From positions 6,026,017 to 6,090,016 of the forward strand of contig NC_088307.1 in the NCBI RefSeq assembly GCF_032854445.1: a stretch of 64,000 nucleotides of DNA, read 5' to 3'. Positions 45,843 through 57,057 of the stretch are shown piece by piece; positions within the stretch are counted from its first letter, which is position 1; every line of letters begins with the position of its first letter. The notes under the pieces were generated by a model that saw nothing but the letters and a program-made list of their open reading frames with translations, was not told the origin of the DNA and did not search any database. Source of the DNA: Liolophura sinensis (lineage: Eukaryota; Mollusca; Polyplacophora; Chitonida; Chitonidae). A program made the translations under genes and the position numbers.

Positions 45843-46813
45843 TATACTGAATTCCAAAAGAAACCTGAATATTGCCAGTGTCAAATGGGAAGTACATTCT
45901 GAGTAATCAAAAGTGTGTAGATATGTAATTGATGTTCCAGAGACTGTTTTTCAATTTTAAAGATGAGTATCTTCCGCAAACGCAGCAAGCGTGCTGTCGG
46001 GCGGCACCAAATTGCACTGATTTTAATTTTCATATTCCTCGTGAAGCGTTTGCTAGTTGAGTTGAATTCGCTTTCTTTTCACGAAATTCTTGATCTGAGA
46101 ATGATTCTTAAGGAACATAAATCGCAGAACTGTTGCATTCGCATTTTGATGAACGTCAAAGAGCGATCGGCAACACTGAGGCAGGTTGGAACGTCTCCTG
46201 TGTCGCCAGGCATGACGTTATTCACCAGTCCACCATATACAGACTGATTGACCGCTATCAGCAGACAAACACCGTTAATGACCGTGCACGGAGGGGACGA
46301 CCTCGTGTGACGTCAAACTGTCAAGACCGCTTCATTGTCAATTCCCACCGTGGGAATCGGTTCTTGCAAGCAGCCACTACAGCTCAAAACACAGTTGGAA
46401 CAACGAACCGACCCATCAGCACCAATACTGTACTCAAACTGAACGCCGCATTCACCATCAACCCATGCAGCCAGTTACCTTACAACAACTGCAACAAAGC
46501 GTCGTTGACACTTAACATTCCTCGGAGGTTCATCCGAAGTCTCTTCAACAGCATGGGTAGAAGCTGTACTACTGGAGGTCACACTCGTTATTATTCCATC
46601 AGAAAAACAATTCCCAAAAGGCGTGGCTGTTGAACCAGATTAAATGAGTTCTCCCATTTCCATTCATTCAGAAGAATCAGCACGATATGAGCTTTTAATT
46701 GATTTATGGTCTTTTTGTGTAAGAGATATATGTTTTAATAAAGTCAAACGGCTCTTACTCATTTGCAGTTTATACTATATCTCCCATTCGCGTTTCTTTT
46801 GGAATTCAGTATA
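45843..46813 (+). mobile_element. Tc1/mariner transposon, internally deleted
   Basis: Perfect 22-bp terminal inverted repeats (TATACTGAATTCCAAAAGAA plus AC) at 45843-45864 and 46792-46813, with TA target ends. At 46140-46330 it encodes a Tc1-type helix-turn-helix (DERQRAIGNTEAGWNVSCVA, then STIYRLIDRYQQ, GRPRVTSNCQDRFIV). At 971 bp it is too short for an intact family member (about 1.3-1.6 kb); the DDE catalytic part is absent and the N-terminal portion is split between frames. Dead. Confidence 0.88.
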
Positions 46814-47047
46814 CAGAGTGCCCCAGAAGTCGTGCACCATCCAGGTTGAGGTTGAATGCTTGAGCTACAGAGCGGTGTGTTGCCCCATCTCTTCCAAACA
46901 TAAAAACCAATTCAACTCTTTCTTGTACTGTTAGTTTATTAGCCATAATTAACTCTGAAAGAGAGCAAAAATTTTAAAATCATTATTAAATCTGAAAGAC
47001 AGAAAAAAATGAAAATCAGGATGGTGCACGACTTCTGGGACACCCTA
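46814..47047 (-). mobile_element. 234-bp mariner-type MITE with remnant of transposase N-terminus
   Basis: Imperfect terminal repeats sharing CCCAGAAGTCGTGCACCATC, flanked by TA (46812-46813 and 47048-47049). The minus strand from 46945 reads MANKLTVQERVELVFMFGRD, a DUF4817-like N-terminus of a mariner-class transposase, so this is a deletion derivative of a longer element. Directly abuts the Tc1 element. Confidence 0.85.
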
Positions 47048-47062
47048 TATACAAATGGAAAT

Positions 47063-47335
47063 GATTTCGTGTCCGGGCTGTAACTTCAACTGTTTTCTGT
47101 GTAGAGTTTTAATTTTTGGTGGATACATACATACACAGATACTGGTGTGTCGCGACTCACATTTGTTCATTTCCGCGGTTGTCATAGTAAACGGGCAGCT
47201 GTTTTCCTTACATATACTATATAAATAGACATGATTTCTTGTCCGGGCTACAACTGTCTTCCCCACAAAGTTTTCATTTGTGGCATAGACACATTTGTCC
47301 ACTTGCGCGGTTGTCATGGTAACCACATACCTATC
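47063..47335 (+). repeat. About 170-bp satellite units, copies 2 and 3
   Basis: TTTCGTGTCCGGGCT and TTTCTTGTCCGGGCT, and GGTTGTCATGGTAACC, are shared. The junction at 47211-47249 is an unoccupied version of the site that holds both transposons next door. Confidence 0.75.
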
Positions 47336-47561
47336 ATCAACACCCATGAAGATTCCCCTGAGGGGTTCTACTCACCATAATGCTGCTTGTATTCTATTAT
47401 ACATTTCAAACAAATGCATTTGTTGGTGCACCTGAACTCTTGTTCACAACTTTCATCATCATCCCTTAAGTTGAAATATCACCGCATTATAAGCATAAGT
47501 CTCTCTGAACCACCAACAAGGAAAACAGAAAAAAATGACTACGGTATGCACATATACAATC

Positions 47562-47567
47562 TTTATT
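47562..47567 (-). terminator. Candidate polyadenylation signal AATAAA for the 48.5-51.2 kb gene
   Basis: AATAAA on the minus strand about 890 bp past the stop at 48456. Plausible 3' end only; no other closer signal was noticed. Confidence 0.4.
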
Positions 47568-48455
47568 CATGGTTTATATCACACTTCATGGCATCGTAGA
47601 ATGTACAAACTCTTGTATCTTGTAACTCTTAAAAAAATACCCCTCCATGCAAACACCCCTCCCCTAACACACATCACCCAAACCCAGTCGTACGTCACAC
47701 AAAATATCTGATGACAGGTCATAAACAAGTTAGTTGTTAATGAAATGTGCTTAATTGTTGCAATGTCCTCTCGAAGTACAAACGAAAAACCACTAAAGAA
47801 ACCCCTAAAAAAGACCTTCAAAGACAAGAAATTTGCCCACTATCGCCTTGTGGGTTACTTACAGAATGATAAACCATGTGTGCAGCTACGTGGTTTAAGA
47901 ACAATATTACATTTAAATAAATGACCACTTCGTGCACCCTCGGGCATGTTGGATTGCTAGCACAGAAGTCCCACGGTATCTCCTGAAGTGCGCATTTCAT
48001 TTCACTGGGTGAACTGGAGCAATTCGTTTGTTGGCCATCCAATATGGTCGCGAGTGCAGGTTATGTACAAGGGTGACCCCAGTATTCTACGAGTCTCTGA
48101 TGCTGTAATTATACATATCTGGAAGTAACTGGGCATGTATGTCCTATAGCGATGATAGAAAGTGTTAAAAGGATCTGACCGAATAACATAAGCAAAAAGT
48201 TTATGATTTTACGAGTGTGTACTAGAACAAATTGTTTGATCCAAGAAAGTCAAGTTTGCCAAATTATGTAGACCCACAGAATTAATATTGCCTAGTGCAT
48301 CCTTTTAATTCACTCACGCAACCGAATGATAACTGAACCCTCTTATGTTTGTCAGTATTAGCTATGGAACTATGACAAACACACATTTTCAGTGAAGTCC
48401 CAAAATGGAATGAAGCTTTGACTGCTTTTTTTTTCTTTTCGTCCCTGAAATCAGA

Positions 48456-48653
48456 TTACAGTGGCGCAAGTTCCCGCTCAAAATGTTCGGCCAAGTAAGG
48501 AATGAATTTGATTGACTGAGAATCTTCTCCGCTCACTATACCCTCGCGTGACTCTATGGAGATCAGGAACTCGCCGTCATTGTGGATTTCCAGATTAAGT
48601 AGCGTGGGTTCAGCTGTGTTTTGAGTGACATAGTCCCTCTCCGCTTCGTATTT
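48456..48653 (-). CDS. Unknown gene, coding exon 4 with stop
   Basis: Residues 155-219, KYEAERDYVTQNTAEPTLLN onward to HFERELAPL and stop. Acceptor TCCCCAG|AAA. Confidence 0.85.
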   Translation of the reverse strand, partial: KYEAERDYVTQNTAEPTLLNLEIHNDGEFLISIESREGIVSGEDSQSIKFIPYLAEHFERELAPL

Positions 48654-51184
48654 CTGGGGACAAAGAAACCGGAGCAAGTCAATTTTGGTCAAACAGTTCG
48701 TGGGATAATAAGCTGACGGGGATAATGATTAAACCTGATCAACATTATCATTACTACATTATTGTGGCTCCTCAATCAACCAAGGTACCATCTGTACATT
48801 ATCAGGAACCTATATAGTCCTTGTTCATCTGTAAGTTATCCCAATCGATCTGTATGTCAAATCCAATACTCTTATATAAGGTCGGTCTACCATTGGTATA
48901 AGTCTACAGAAAAGGACGTCGAATCAAGTCCATTTCCATTCCGCCGTTGACAGCTGATCCGGGCTATAAGTGAGAAAATATATTAAACGTCTTGAATTTG
49001 ATTTATTTCAGTGGATGTGGGGACATTATATTGATAATCGAATGTTAATCTAAAATACCACAATGGGCCTACCTTGGATTTGAGCAGGGTACCCTCCGGA
49101 TATAAGGCATGATTTCTGCTTGGCCCCCCGCAGCAGATGAACTGAAACTTGTCGATGGGTGGAGGGTACACTCGGGATGCTTTGAAGATTGCTGTGGGGA
49201 GAAGTGAAAGTTATGAAGAGTCGCGCACAGTGGTGTTTGTCTTAACTCGAAAACGGATGTATGTGAGATACAATCTCAAGAAATCAGATTTTCTGCCATG
49301 TTGCCTGTTGCTTATTTACGTGATATGGAGTAACATCTTCACTTAACCTGGCAAACGGTACCTAAGTTCATATCGGAACTGCGGTTTCAATACACAAGTA
49401 AGTAAAGGTATCGACTTTCTACCTAAGATACGAAAGCAATATAATTCAGGATCTACGGTATAGAGAGTAAAACCGGCGGACGGACTGGTAACTGTTACCT
49501 GGGATTAAGATATACATCTTATCTATCGGTTTATCTTAATCCGATATATTGCTTGTGCTGGTACTTCAGATCTAGTTAGCGACAAGTCATTATTAACAGC
49601 GACTACTGTATCTGACTTTGGTGAGACTGGTACGCGATAATCCACATAATCCACAAAAACTGCTGCTATTCAGGATAACAGACGTTCATACTGAGGTGGC
49701 GAAAACCGAGTGCAGGACCTATATACAAGCTGAATCGAAGTGCTGGGAGCAGACAGGCAAACAACAATCCCAACAATGAAATAATAAACAAAAATCCAGG
49801 TATAGCAACTTACTGTTGAAGGCGTCTGGTTTGCCGTCATAGCACACCTGTCCGTTCTGCCTCACACACAGGTAACAATCCCCGGTCGGGCCGGCAACAC
49901 GGAACTGGAGGTACATGATGATTACCGGGATCTCGGCAGGCTCCTCCTGGGCCCGTTCCAGGAGATCGTCCCACTGATCCCTGCTCGTGATCGCTGTAGA
50001 CTGTACAGGTGGAACAGAGTGAATGAGAGGTATAATATAGACAGTGATAGATACAGAGCGTAACTAGAGGTACATGACGATTAACGGGATCTCGGCAAGC
50101 TCCTCCTGAGCCCGTTCCAGGAGATCGTCCCACTGATCCCTGCTCATGATCGCTGTAGACTGTACAGGTGGAACAGAGTGAATGAGAGGTATAATATAGA
50201 CAGTGATAGATACAGAGCGTAACTAGAGGTACCTGACGATTAACGGGATCTCGGCAAGCTCCTCCTGAGCCCGTTCCAGGAGATCGTCCCACTGATCCCT
50301 GCTCGTGATCGCTGTAGACTGTACAGGTGGAACAGAGTGAATGAGAGGTATAATATAGACAGTGATAGGTACAGAGCGTAACTAGAGGTACATGACGATT
50401 ACCGGGATCTCGGCAGGCTCCTCCTGGGCCTGTTCCAGAAGATCGTCCCACTAATCCCTGCTCGTGATCGCTGTAGACTGTACAGGTGGAACAGAGTGAA
50501 TGAGAGGTATAGTATAGACAGTGATAGGTACAGAGCGTAACTAGAGGTACATGACGATTACCGGGATCTCGGCAGGCTCCTCCTGGGCCTGTTCCAGGAG
50601 ATCGTCCCACTGATCCCTGCTCGTGATCGCTGTAGACTGTACAGATGGAACAGAGTGAATGAGAGGTATAGTATAGACAGTGATAGGTACAGAGCGTAAC
50701 TAGAGGTACATGACGATTACCGGGATCTCGGCAAGCTCCTCCTGAGCCCGTTCCAGGAGATCGCCCCACTGATCCCTGCTCGTGATCGCGAGAATTTTTG
50801 TTTTGTTTTTTCGGTTGTTTTCAGGAACCTGGAGTACCCGGAGTAAACTGCTGCCCATCAGCAGGTACCAGGTAAACCTCTTGACATGAAGTCACAGCCG
50901 CACCAACGAGACTTGAATTAAAAGATACATAAAAAAAAAAACTATAAAAGGAAGAGAGAAAAGTCGGAAAATTAGAACAGCTTTTTTGAGGCATATTTTC
51001 TCTTAGTGGTCGGAGTTGTAACGATTACCTTTAGACTAATGGCTACCTCGTCGACATCCACTGGGCCCTGCTCAGTCACGGGTGGATTCTCCACCTGCGT
51101 CTCCTTCAGGGTTCCGTCAGAATTGGGTTCTTCCACGGATTTGGAACCCAAAATGGACGAAAAGTACGCAATGACATTGCCCAT
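48456..51184 (-). CDS. Uncharacterised 219-residue protein, four coding exons, possible beta-trefoil
   Basis: I do not recognise this gene. Exons 51184-51029, 50000-49814, 49191-49073 and 48653-48456 have GT-AG borders and lengths 156+187+119+198=660, one clean frame with stop. The ATG follows acceptor TTTTTACAG|AATGGGC. The start MGNVIAYFSS fits the N-myristoylation pattern (Gly2, Ala6). Residues 10-52 are acidic and Pro/Thr-rich, likely disordered. Residues 59-76 (RDQWDDLLERAQEEPAEI) look helical. Residues 78-219 are short hydrophobic strands with YLQFRVAGPTGDCYLCVRQN, KFQFICCGGPSRNHALYPEG and LLNLEIHNDGEFLISIESRE. That pattern suggests a small beta barrel, conceivably an FGF/IL-1-like beta-trefoil, but this is a guess. 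No secretion signal is seen. Intron 1 holds five extra copies of the start of exon 2. Confidence 0.8.
49073..49191 (-). CDS. Unknown gene, coding exon 3
   Basis: Residues 115-154, TIFKASRVYPPPIDKFQFIC onward. Acceptor CCCACAG|CA, donor CCAAG|GTAGGC. Confidence 0.85.
49814..50000 (-). CDS. Unknown gene, coding exon 2
   Basis: Residues 53-114 plus one base. Acceptor CCTGTACAG|TCT, donor AACA|GTAAGT. The first about 90 bases and the acceptor are repeated five times upstream. Confidence 0.85.
50001..50789 (-). repeat. 159-bp tandem repeat, five copies of exon 2 start plus acceptor
   Basis: Period 159 bp (AGGTGGAACAGAGTG at 50007, 50166, 50325 and 50484; AGATGG variant at 50643). On the minus strand each copy has CTGTACAG|TCTACAGCG, about 80 bases of exon 2, then diverges at ATGTACCTC into TAG. 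Because 159 is 53 codons, another minus frame stays open for 310 codons; that frame is not the gene's frame. Confidence 0.93.
51029..51184 (-). CDS. Unknown gene, coding exon 1
   Basis: Residues 1-52, MGNVIAYFSSILGSKSVEEP onward to DVDEVAISLK; phase 0 donor AAAG|GTAATC. One untranslated base precedes the ATG in this exon, so a 5' non-coding exon is needed upstream. Confidence 0.82.
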
Positions 51185-51284
51185 TCTGTAAAAAAAAAAG
51201 CAGATTCTGTCAGTCATCATGGCTCTGCTATACTCTTGCCATGCACTTGTTCAGCAATTTAATCTGTTAACTGCTTGATTCATT

Positions 51285-51360
51285 GATTGGTTTATTTATT
51301 CCTTAATTTCATTGGTGTTTAACGCCCTATCGATATATTTTTGGCTTATATAACGGCACT
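51285..51360 (-). repeat. SINE tail fragment
   Basis: TTTATTTATTCCTTAATTTC then GGTGTTTAACGCCC, the tail end of an A-like SINE. Confidence 0.45.
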
Positions 51361-51891
51361 TTTCGGCCATTTGAACCTACATGTAACGTACATGCCATTT
51401 AACATGTGGTTTATACATGGATAACAGGGTTAAAACGATGAAGAGTAAAGATGCAGTATTATTAATATGTAATATTGCAGTTCTTGTTTCAGTGGAAATT
51501 TATCAGCATTAGCATATGTTCATATATGTTTAATGTCGATAAAGCAATATTATCTTTGTCTCCGGTTCACCCTTGAATTTTTAAAACGACGACAAAGGAA
51601 ACGATTATGGACTATAAAAGACGAGCAGGTGAGTAAAGCCAGATCCGTGAGGACAGTGTGATCATTGGCGAGTGGTCACACGTAACCCTTCGAAATCCGA
51701 CCTTTGGTCATATTGCCTCAATTAGGGTTTTTTTTAAACTGTTCATGCAAATGCTTAATTACGGGGGTCCCAGAATTAGAATAATTAGGGTACTCACATA
51801 TTAGTTTCGATTTTTGTTAATTCTTGTCCAGGTTTCAAGGATTTCAATGTTTGTCCACATTCCCAAACTCCATACGGAAAGTTCGGTGGGT

Positions 51892-51914
51892 GGGGGGGGG
51901 GGGGGGGGGGGGGG
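51892..51914 (+). repeat. Poly-G run, 23 G
   Basis: An uninterrupted run of 23 guanines, preceded by GGTGGGT and followed by CAGGGGG; quadruplex-forming in principle. The length is prone to sequencing error. Confidence 0.9.
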
Positions 51915-53879
51915 CAGGGGGTATATGGCGGATTGTTGTTAATGAATGTCACTTGTTAATTATGACGTTTGATTTCATCGTTGATTACATAAAGTTTTGT
52001 AGTAATAGGAGGAATTTCGGTGCGCATATATGCCAACATGAGCTACTTTTGTAGGTGTGATATATTGAAATGACGTTTGATTACATCATCAATCATGTTT
52101 GGCGTTGTGATAGAGGAATTTCGGTAGATATGTACCGGTATCTAAGCAGAAGTGTGTATATACAGGGTGCTCCTGACCCACAGGTACTAAGGCTGTACGT
52201 GACATACTATATACTCCGTGGGTAGAGGGGCAATGACGTACGCGTGGAGATCATATTCAATATCAACCCTCTCAAGATTAACCTTCCCAGAGCCGATATT
52301 CCCTGTATATAGATCAGAGACACGTGGAGATAGGCGAGATGGCGGGGTTGGGGTGCAGGAGCCTATATATTAACGTCAGAAGTGGTGTGCTTAATATGTC
52401 AGGTATCACGGATAGAATGATTCCGGCTAATTTAGAATTTGGAACAACCTGAGTAACTGTTCGGCTACAAGCAAAAATACTGAATGAAGCGTCACAACTA
52501 TACATAAAGACATGCATGCAACCGCGAAGTCACGAATGGACTACATACATTAGTGCCACACAATATATATACGAGTGACCACACATTCCCGAATCGGGCT
52601 TAAAGACATATACTCAAATGGGGCTTATAAAAGCTGATCTGTACTCTCTTCTTTGGCACTCAGTATAACAGGGTGAGGTCGTATACTGGGGCTGGATGAG
52701 GTGTCAAGTGGTGTCTTCGGCATGGTGTTTTGGTGCGGCAGCACGATATAGTCTTTAAAGACACTAGGTCGTGCAGTGTGTGTGTGTATCGAGCATACAC
52801 CACACGTACTGCTTGTAGCATGTTGGTGTGCGACTGAGAATTTGTGCAATGACAATGCCCCATGGCTCACCATGAAAAATGCCACAGACACTACAATTTC
52901 CTCAACATCCCCACATAACAATATTGCATGGAAGTATGTAGTATAGCATTGGCATGGGAATATTTGGAGAGTGTAATATGCGAACTGAACTAATACAAAA
53001 TGGAAGCTATGCTTTTGTTTAATTCCCATAATGTTAATGTTATTCCCATTTACGGAAGACCATCCGACTGTACTCAAAGGCAATTAAAAGATTGTTGAAC
53101 TGCATGCATGAGTACTGATATTATAGCAACGTGACTTAGAATACTTTCGAATATACGCATTTTACTTTTGCACAACAAGGAGATTTTATCTACATAAAGC
53201 CTTACATCTTACAGACAGGTGTGGCTTCATGCATTGAAAACTTATAGGACATCGTGCAAACGGATATACAGGACATCAGTCGACATTTATCTCTGGTCAC
53301 AGAGATGGAATGTAGATATACATGCAGCCTAAATACCGAAAGCAGCGGAGCGCAATAATAATTTAATAGCGTGTGTGATTCGGGACGATACTGCACACAT
53401 ATCTAGTTTAGACATCTGTTAAGATTTGCACTTAATCAGATACGTGCCAGCGATCACTATATACAGAATCCTGTGGAAGTTTGCCACACTATTTTGCAGC
53501 TATGTATTCATATAAGACCAAGGCGTATAAATACAGTCCTAACACTGTATATTGTTATAGTGGCCTATACACGGACTAGATTCTGTTCCAGGACTTGATT
53601 TATTTGGCGGAGTAATACATTCTTGTCCGTGACCTTTGACTTAATACGTGTTAACCTACACCAGACAGGCCACAGGGCAATATTCTGGAAAATTCTTCAG
53701 CAAGGACATAGTTAAAATCAAATTTCATCCATCACATAGACCATTCCTGGCTATGTGGTATTAAGCGTCTCTCTCGCTGCAGCCGTATGCCTAGGACCTA
53801 TAATACGTTGCATTCAACTTCCACCAAGATCACTTCAGAGCCATAGGGATCTCCGTGTAACAATAAATATGGCAAGACC
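51915..53879. other. Non-coding stretch, nothing recognised
   Basis: No exon with good borders, no repeat family seen elsewhere in the window. The minus-strand frame at 52625-53083 (152 codons) has no recognisable content. Confidence 0.5.
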
Positions 53880-55500
53880 CAGAAGCTCTCGCGAGTCTTC
53901 CGCTGGTGGACTATCACTTATCGCCTTCCCACAAACTGCTACTCTTATATTCTGGCATGGCCCAGTGACTTTCGCAAGTCTTCCGCGGGTTGAATATCGC
54001 TTATCGCCTTCCACCAAACTTTTACTCTTATGTTCTGGCATGACCCAGTGGCTCTCGCGAGCCTTCCGTGAGTTGAACATCTCTTATCGATTTCCCACAA
54101 ACTGTTACTCCTATGTTCTGGCACGACCTATGCAGTGGCTCTCGCAAGCCTTCCGCGAGTTGAATATCCCTTATTGCCTTCCAACAAACAGTTACGGTGT
54201 TCTGGCATGACACAGTGGCTCTCGCGAGTCTTCCGCGGGTTGAATAACGCTTATTACCTTACCACAAACTGTTCTCTTATGCTATTGCAAGTCTTCCGCG
54301 GGTTGAATATCCCTTATCGATTTCCCACAAACTGTTACTCCTATGTTCTGGCACGACCTATGCAGTGGCTCTCGCAAGCCTTCCGCGAGTTGAATATCCC
54401 TTATTGCCTTCCAACAAACAGTTACGGTGTTCTGGCATGACACAGTGGCTCTCGCGAGTCTTCCGCGGGTTGAATAACGCTTATTACCTTACCACAAACT
54501 GTTCTCTTATGCTATTGCAAGTCTTCCGCGGGTTGAATATCCCTTATCGATTTCCCACAAACTGTTACTCCTATGTTCTGGCACGACCTATGCAGAAGCT
54601 CTCGCAAGTCTTCCGCGGGTTGAATATCGCTTATTGCCTTCCCACAAAATGTCACTTTTATATTCTGGCATGGCCCAGTAGCTCCCGCGGAACTTCCGCG
54701 GGTCGAATATTTCCCACAAACTGTTCTCTTATGCTCTGGCACGACCCAGTGGCTCTCGCAAGTCTTCCGCGGGTTGAATATCGTTTATTGCCTTCCCACA
54801 AAATGTTACTGTGTTCTGGCATGGCCCAGTAGCTCTCGATAGTCTTTCGCTGGTTGAATATCGCTAACTGCCTTCTCACAAAGTGTTACTTTTATATTCT
54901 GGCATGACCCAGTAGCTCTCGCGAGTGGACTATCACATATCGCGTTCCCACAAACTGTGACTCTTATATTCTGGCATGACCCAGTAGCTCTCGCAAGTCT
55001 TCCGTGAGTTGAATATCGCTTACTGCCTTCTCACAAACTGTTCTCTTATGCTCTGGCACGTTCTAGTGGCTCTCGCAAGTCTTCCTCGGGTTGAATATCG
55101 CTTATTGCCTTCCCACAAACTGTTACTGTGTTCTGACATGGCCCAGTAGCTCTCGCGAGTGGACTATCACTTATCGCGTTCCCACAAACTGTGACTCTTA
55201 TATTCTGGCATGACCCAGTAGCTCTTGCGAGTCTTCCACGGGTTGAATATCGCTTACTGCCTTCTCACAAAATGTTACTTTTATATTCTGGCATGACTCA
55301 GTAGCTCTCGCGAGTCTTCCGCGGGTTGAATATCGCTCACTGCCTTCTCACAAAATGTTACGTTTATATTCTGGCATGACCCAGTAGCTCTCGCGAGTGG
55401 ACTATCACTTATCGCGTTCCCACAAACTGTGACTCTTATATTCTGGCATGACACAGTAGCACTCGCGCGTCTTCCGGTGGTGGAATACCGCTTGTGAAAT
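53880..55500. repeat. About 80-bp CG-rich satellite, about 20 copies, with 230-bp higher-order repeat
   Basis: Units share CTCTCGCGAGTCTTCCGCGG, GTTGAATATCGCTTATTGCC and TTCTGGCATGACCCAGTAGC. A three-unit block of 230 bp is repeated nearly exactly at 54093, 54323 and 54553. Rich in CpG and in the palindrome CTCGCGAG. Several short open frames here are artefacts. Confidence 0.95.
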
Positions 55501-56981
55501 GAAGTCGTATACTTCGGATACTCTCTGGCCCCTTATAACCTGCCCACACCCACCCACTCCCACCCCCACGACTACTATACGAAACTGATTGATTGATACA
55601 TTTATGATTAATATCATATTCATGACTATTTATATCAAATATAAATACTTATGACTTTTCAGTCCTATCCCAGCTAATTTAGATATCATTAAAAATGAAA
55701 GTGGGGCATATAGAGAAAAACGGATTGCCCAGAGTAAACAAAGCACAAAGGACCTGGTTTGACAAAGCGAAGAATCGGCCCCAGATAGGTACATGTGACA
55801 TAAAAAAAGCTGCAAGTTTCAAAATCCCGGCACATTTCTGTAATTTCATGAATTAGAAGTATAACACTCGGTCAAAACGTCAATAAAAGTTTCATGGCCA
55901 TAAAAGATACCGTTGATGAGTAATTAACCGCCAAAAAGTCATTCTCGTTCAAAGTGATGATTATCGCCCGAAATAAAGCGCTGTGTTTTAGTTTACCATA
56001 TGAAGACCGACGTTAACCAGAAAAATATTTTACCGAAACAAAAACGGTATATATCTGCATCCATAAGTACGTGTTTGAGCGCAAACTCCCCTATATGTGA
56101 GACCAGAAAGAAATTTAAATTCCCAGTGAGATAAACACTCACTGTACTTCCTGAGATGATATGATATATTATGTCGCGTGATACTGTATAATACCAGCTG
56201 AAATCTTGTATGCGATAACCTATATAATCGCCATAGCGGTGCAGTATATACGGGCACATATGCACCTGGTGTGTTAGGTGCACGACACCTACCTATATAC
56301 TCCTTATGAGCTCGGCGTGCGCTGTAAAGTTTATGCGATCAACTTCAGATTGTGATGGACGAGTGGTCAGAACATAGCTAGCTAGTCAGCGAACCTGCCT
56401 GGGGTCAATTCCGAATTAGGTAAAGCATAAAACATTAAAACTGAAAATTTTGCCACATAGTATGGTTTCCGTGATTTTTTTACTCTGCATAAGGATGTAA
56501 GGCGAGTCACAAATGGTCGGCGTGCTATGAGGTAGGGTTTATTGGTTTGAAAATGGGTCACCAATACAAAGGTTTACCATTATGATATGAAAATATTAAA
56601 ATTTTACCTCAGTCGATAAAAGCAATTAAGTAGTTTAATTTATCGACAACAACACGTGGACACAACAATACACGAGACTGGATTCACGCGAGGGACGGGG
56701 CAGGGCCTCAACAAATATACATATATTATTACAGCTGCCTACAAACGAACCCATGCCACTTAGATAACGGTTAGCGTGATTCTTGAATTGACAAATGCTT
56801 TAATCTGTCAGGTACTAATGACTTTCACCTCTCAAATTGAATTTTGCACATGCATCATGTTTAGTAATATTATGTTGATGTCTTTTTCAGTCATGCGTAA
56901 TGTCACTGAATCAGTAGATTTTATCCGTGTGCTAAAATGTTTTCGTGAATATATAAACTACATGACTGAACGAATACAGAG

Positions 56982-57057
<76 letters not shown>

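Noticed and set aside
49837-50769. 310-codon minus-strand frame with Gly/Arg and Cys/Tyr repeats
   Set aside because: A shifted frame of the 159-bp repeat; the exon 2 reading frame that joins exons 1 and 3 is different.
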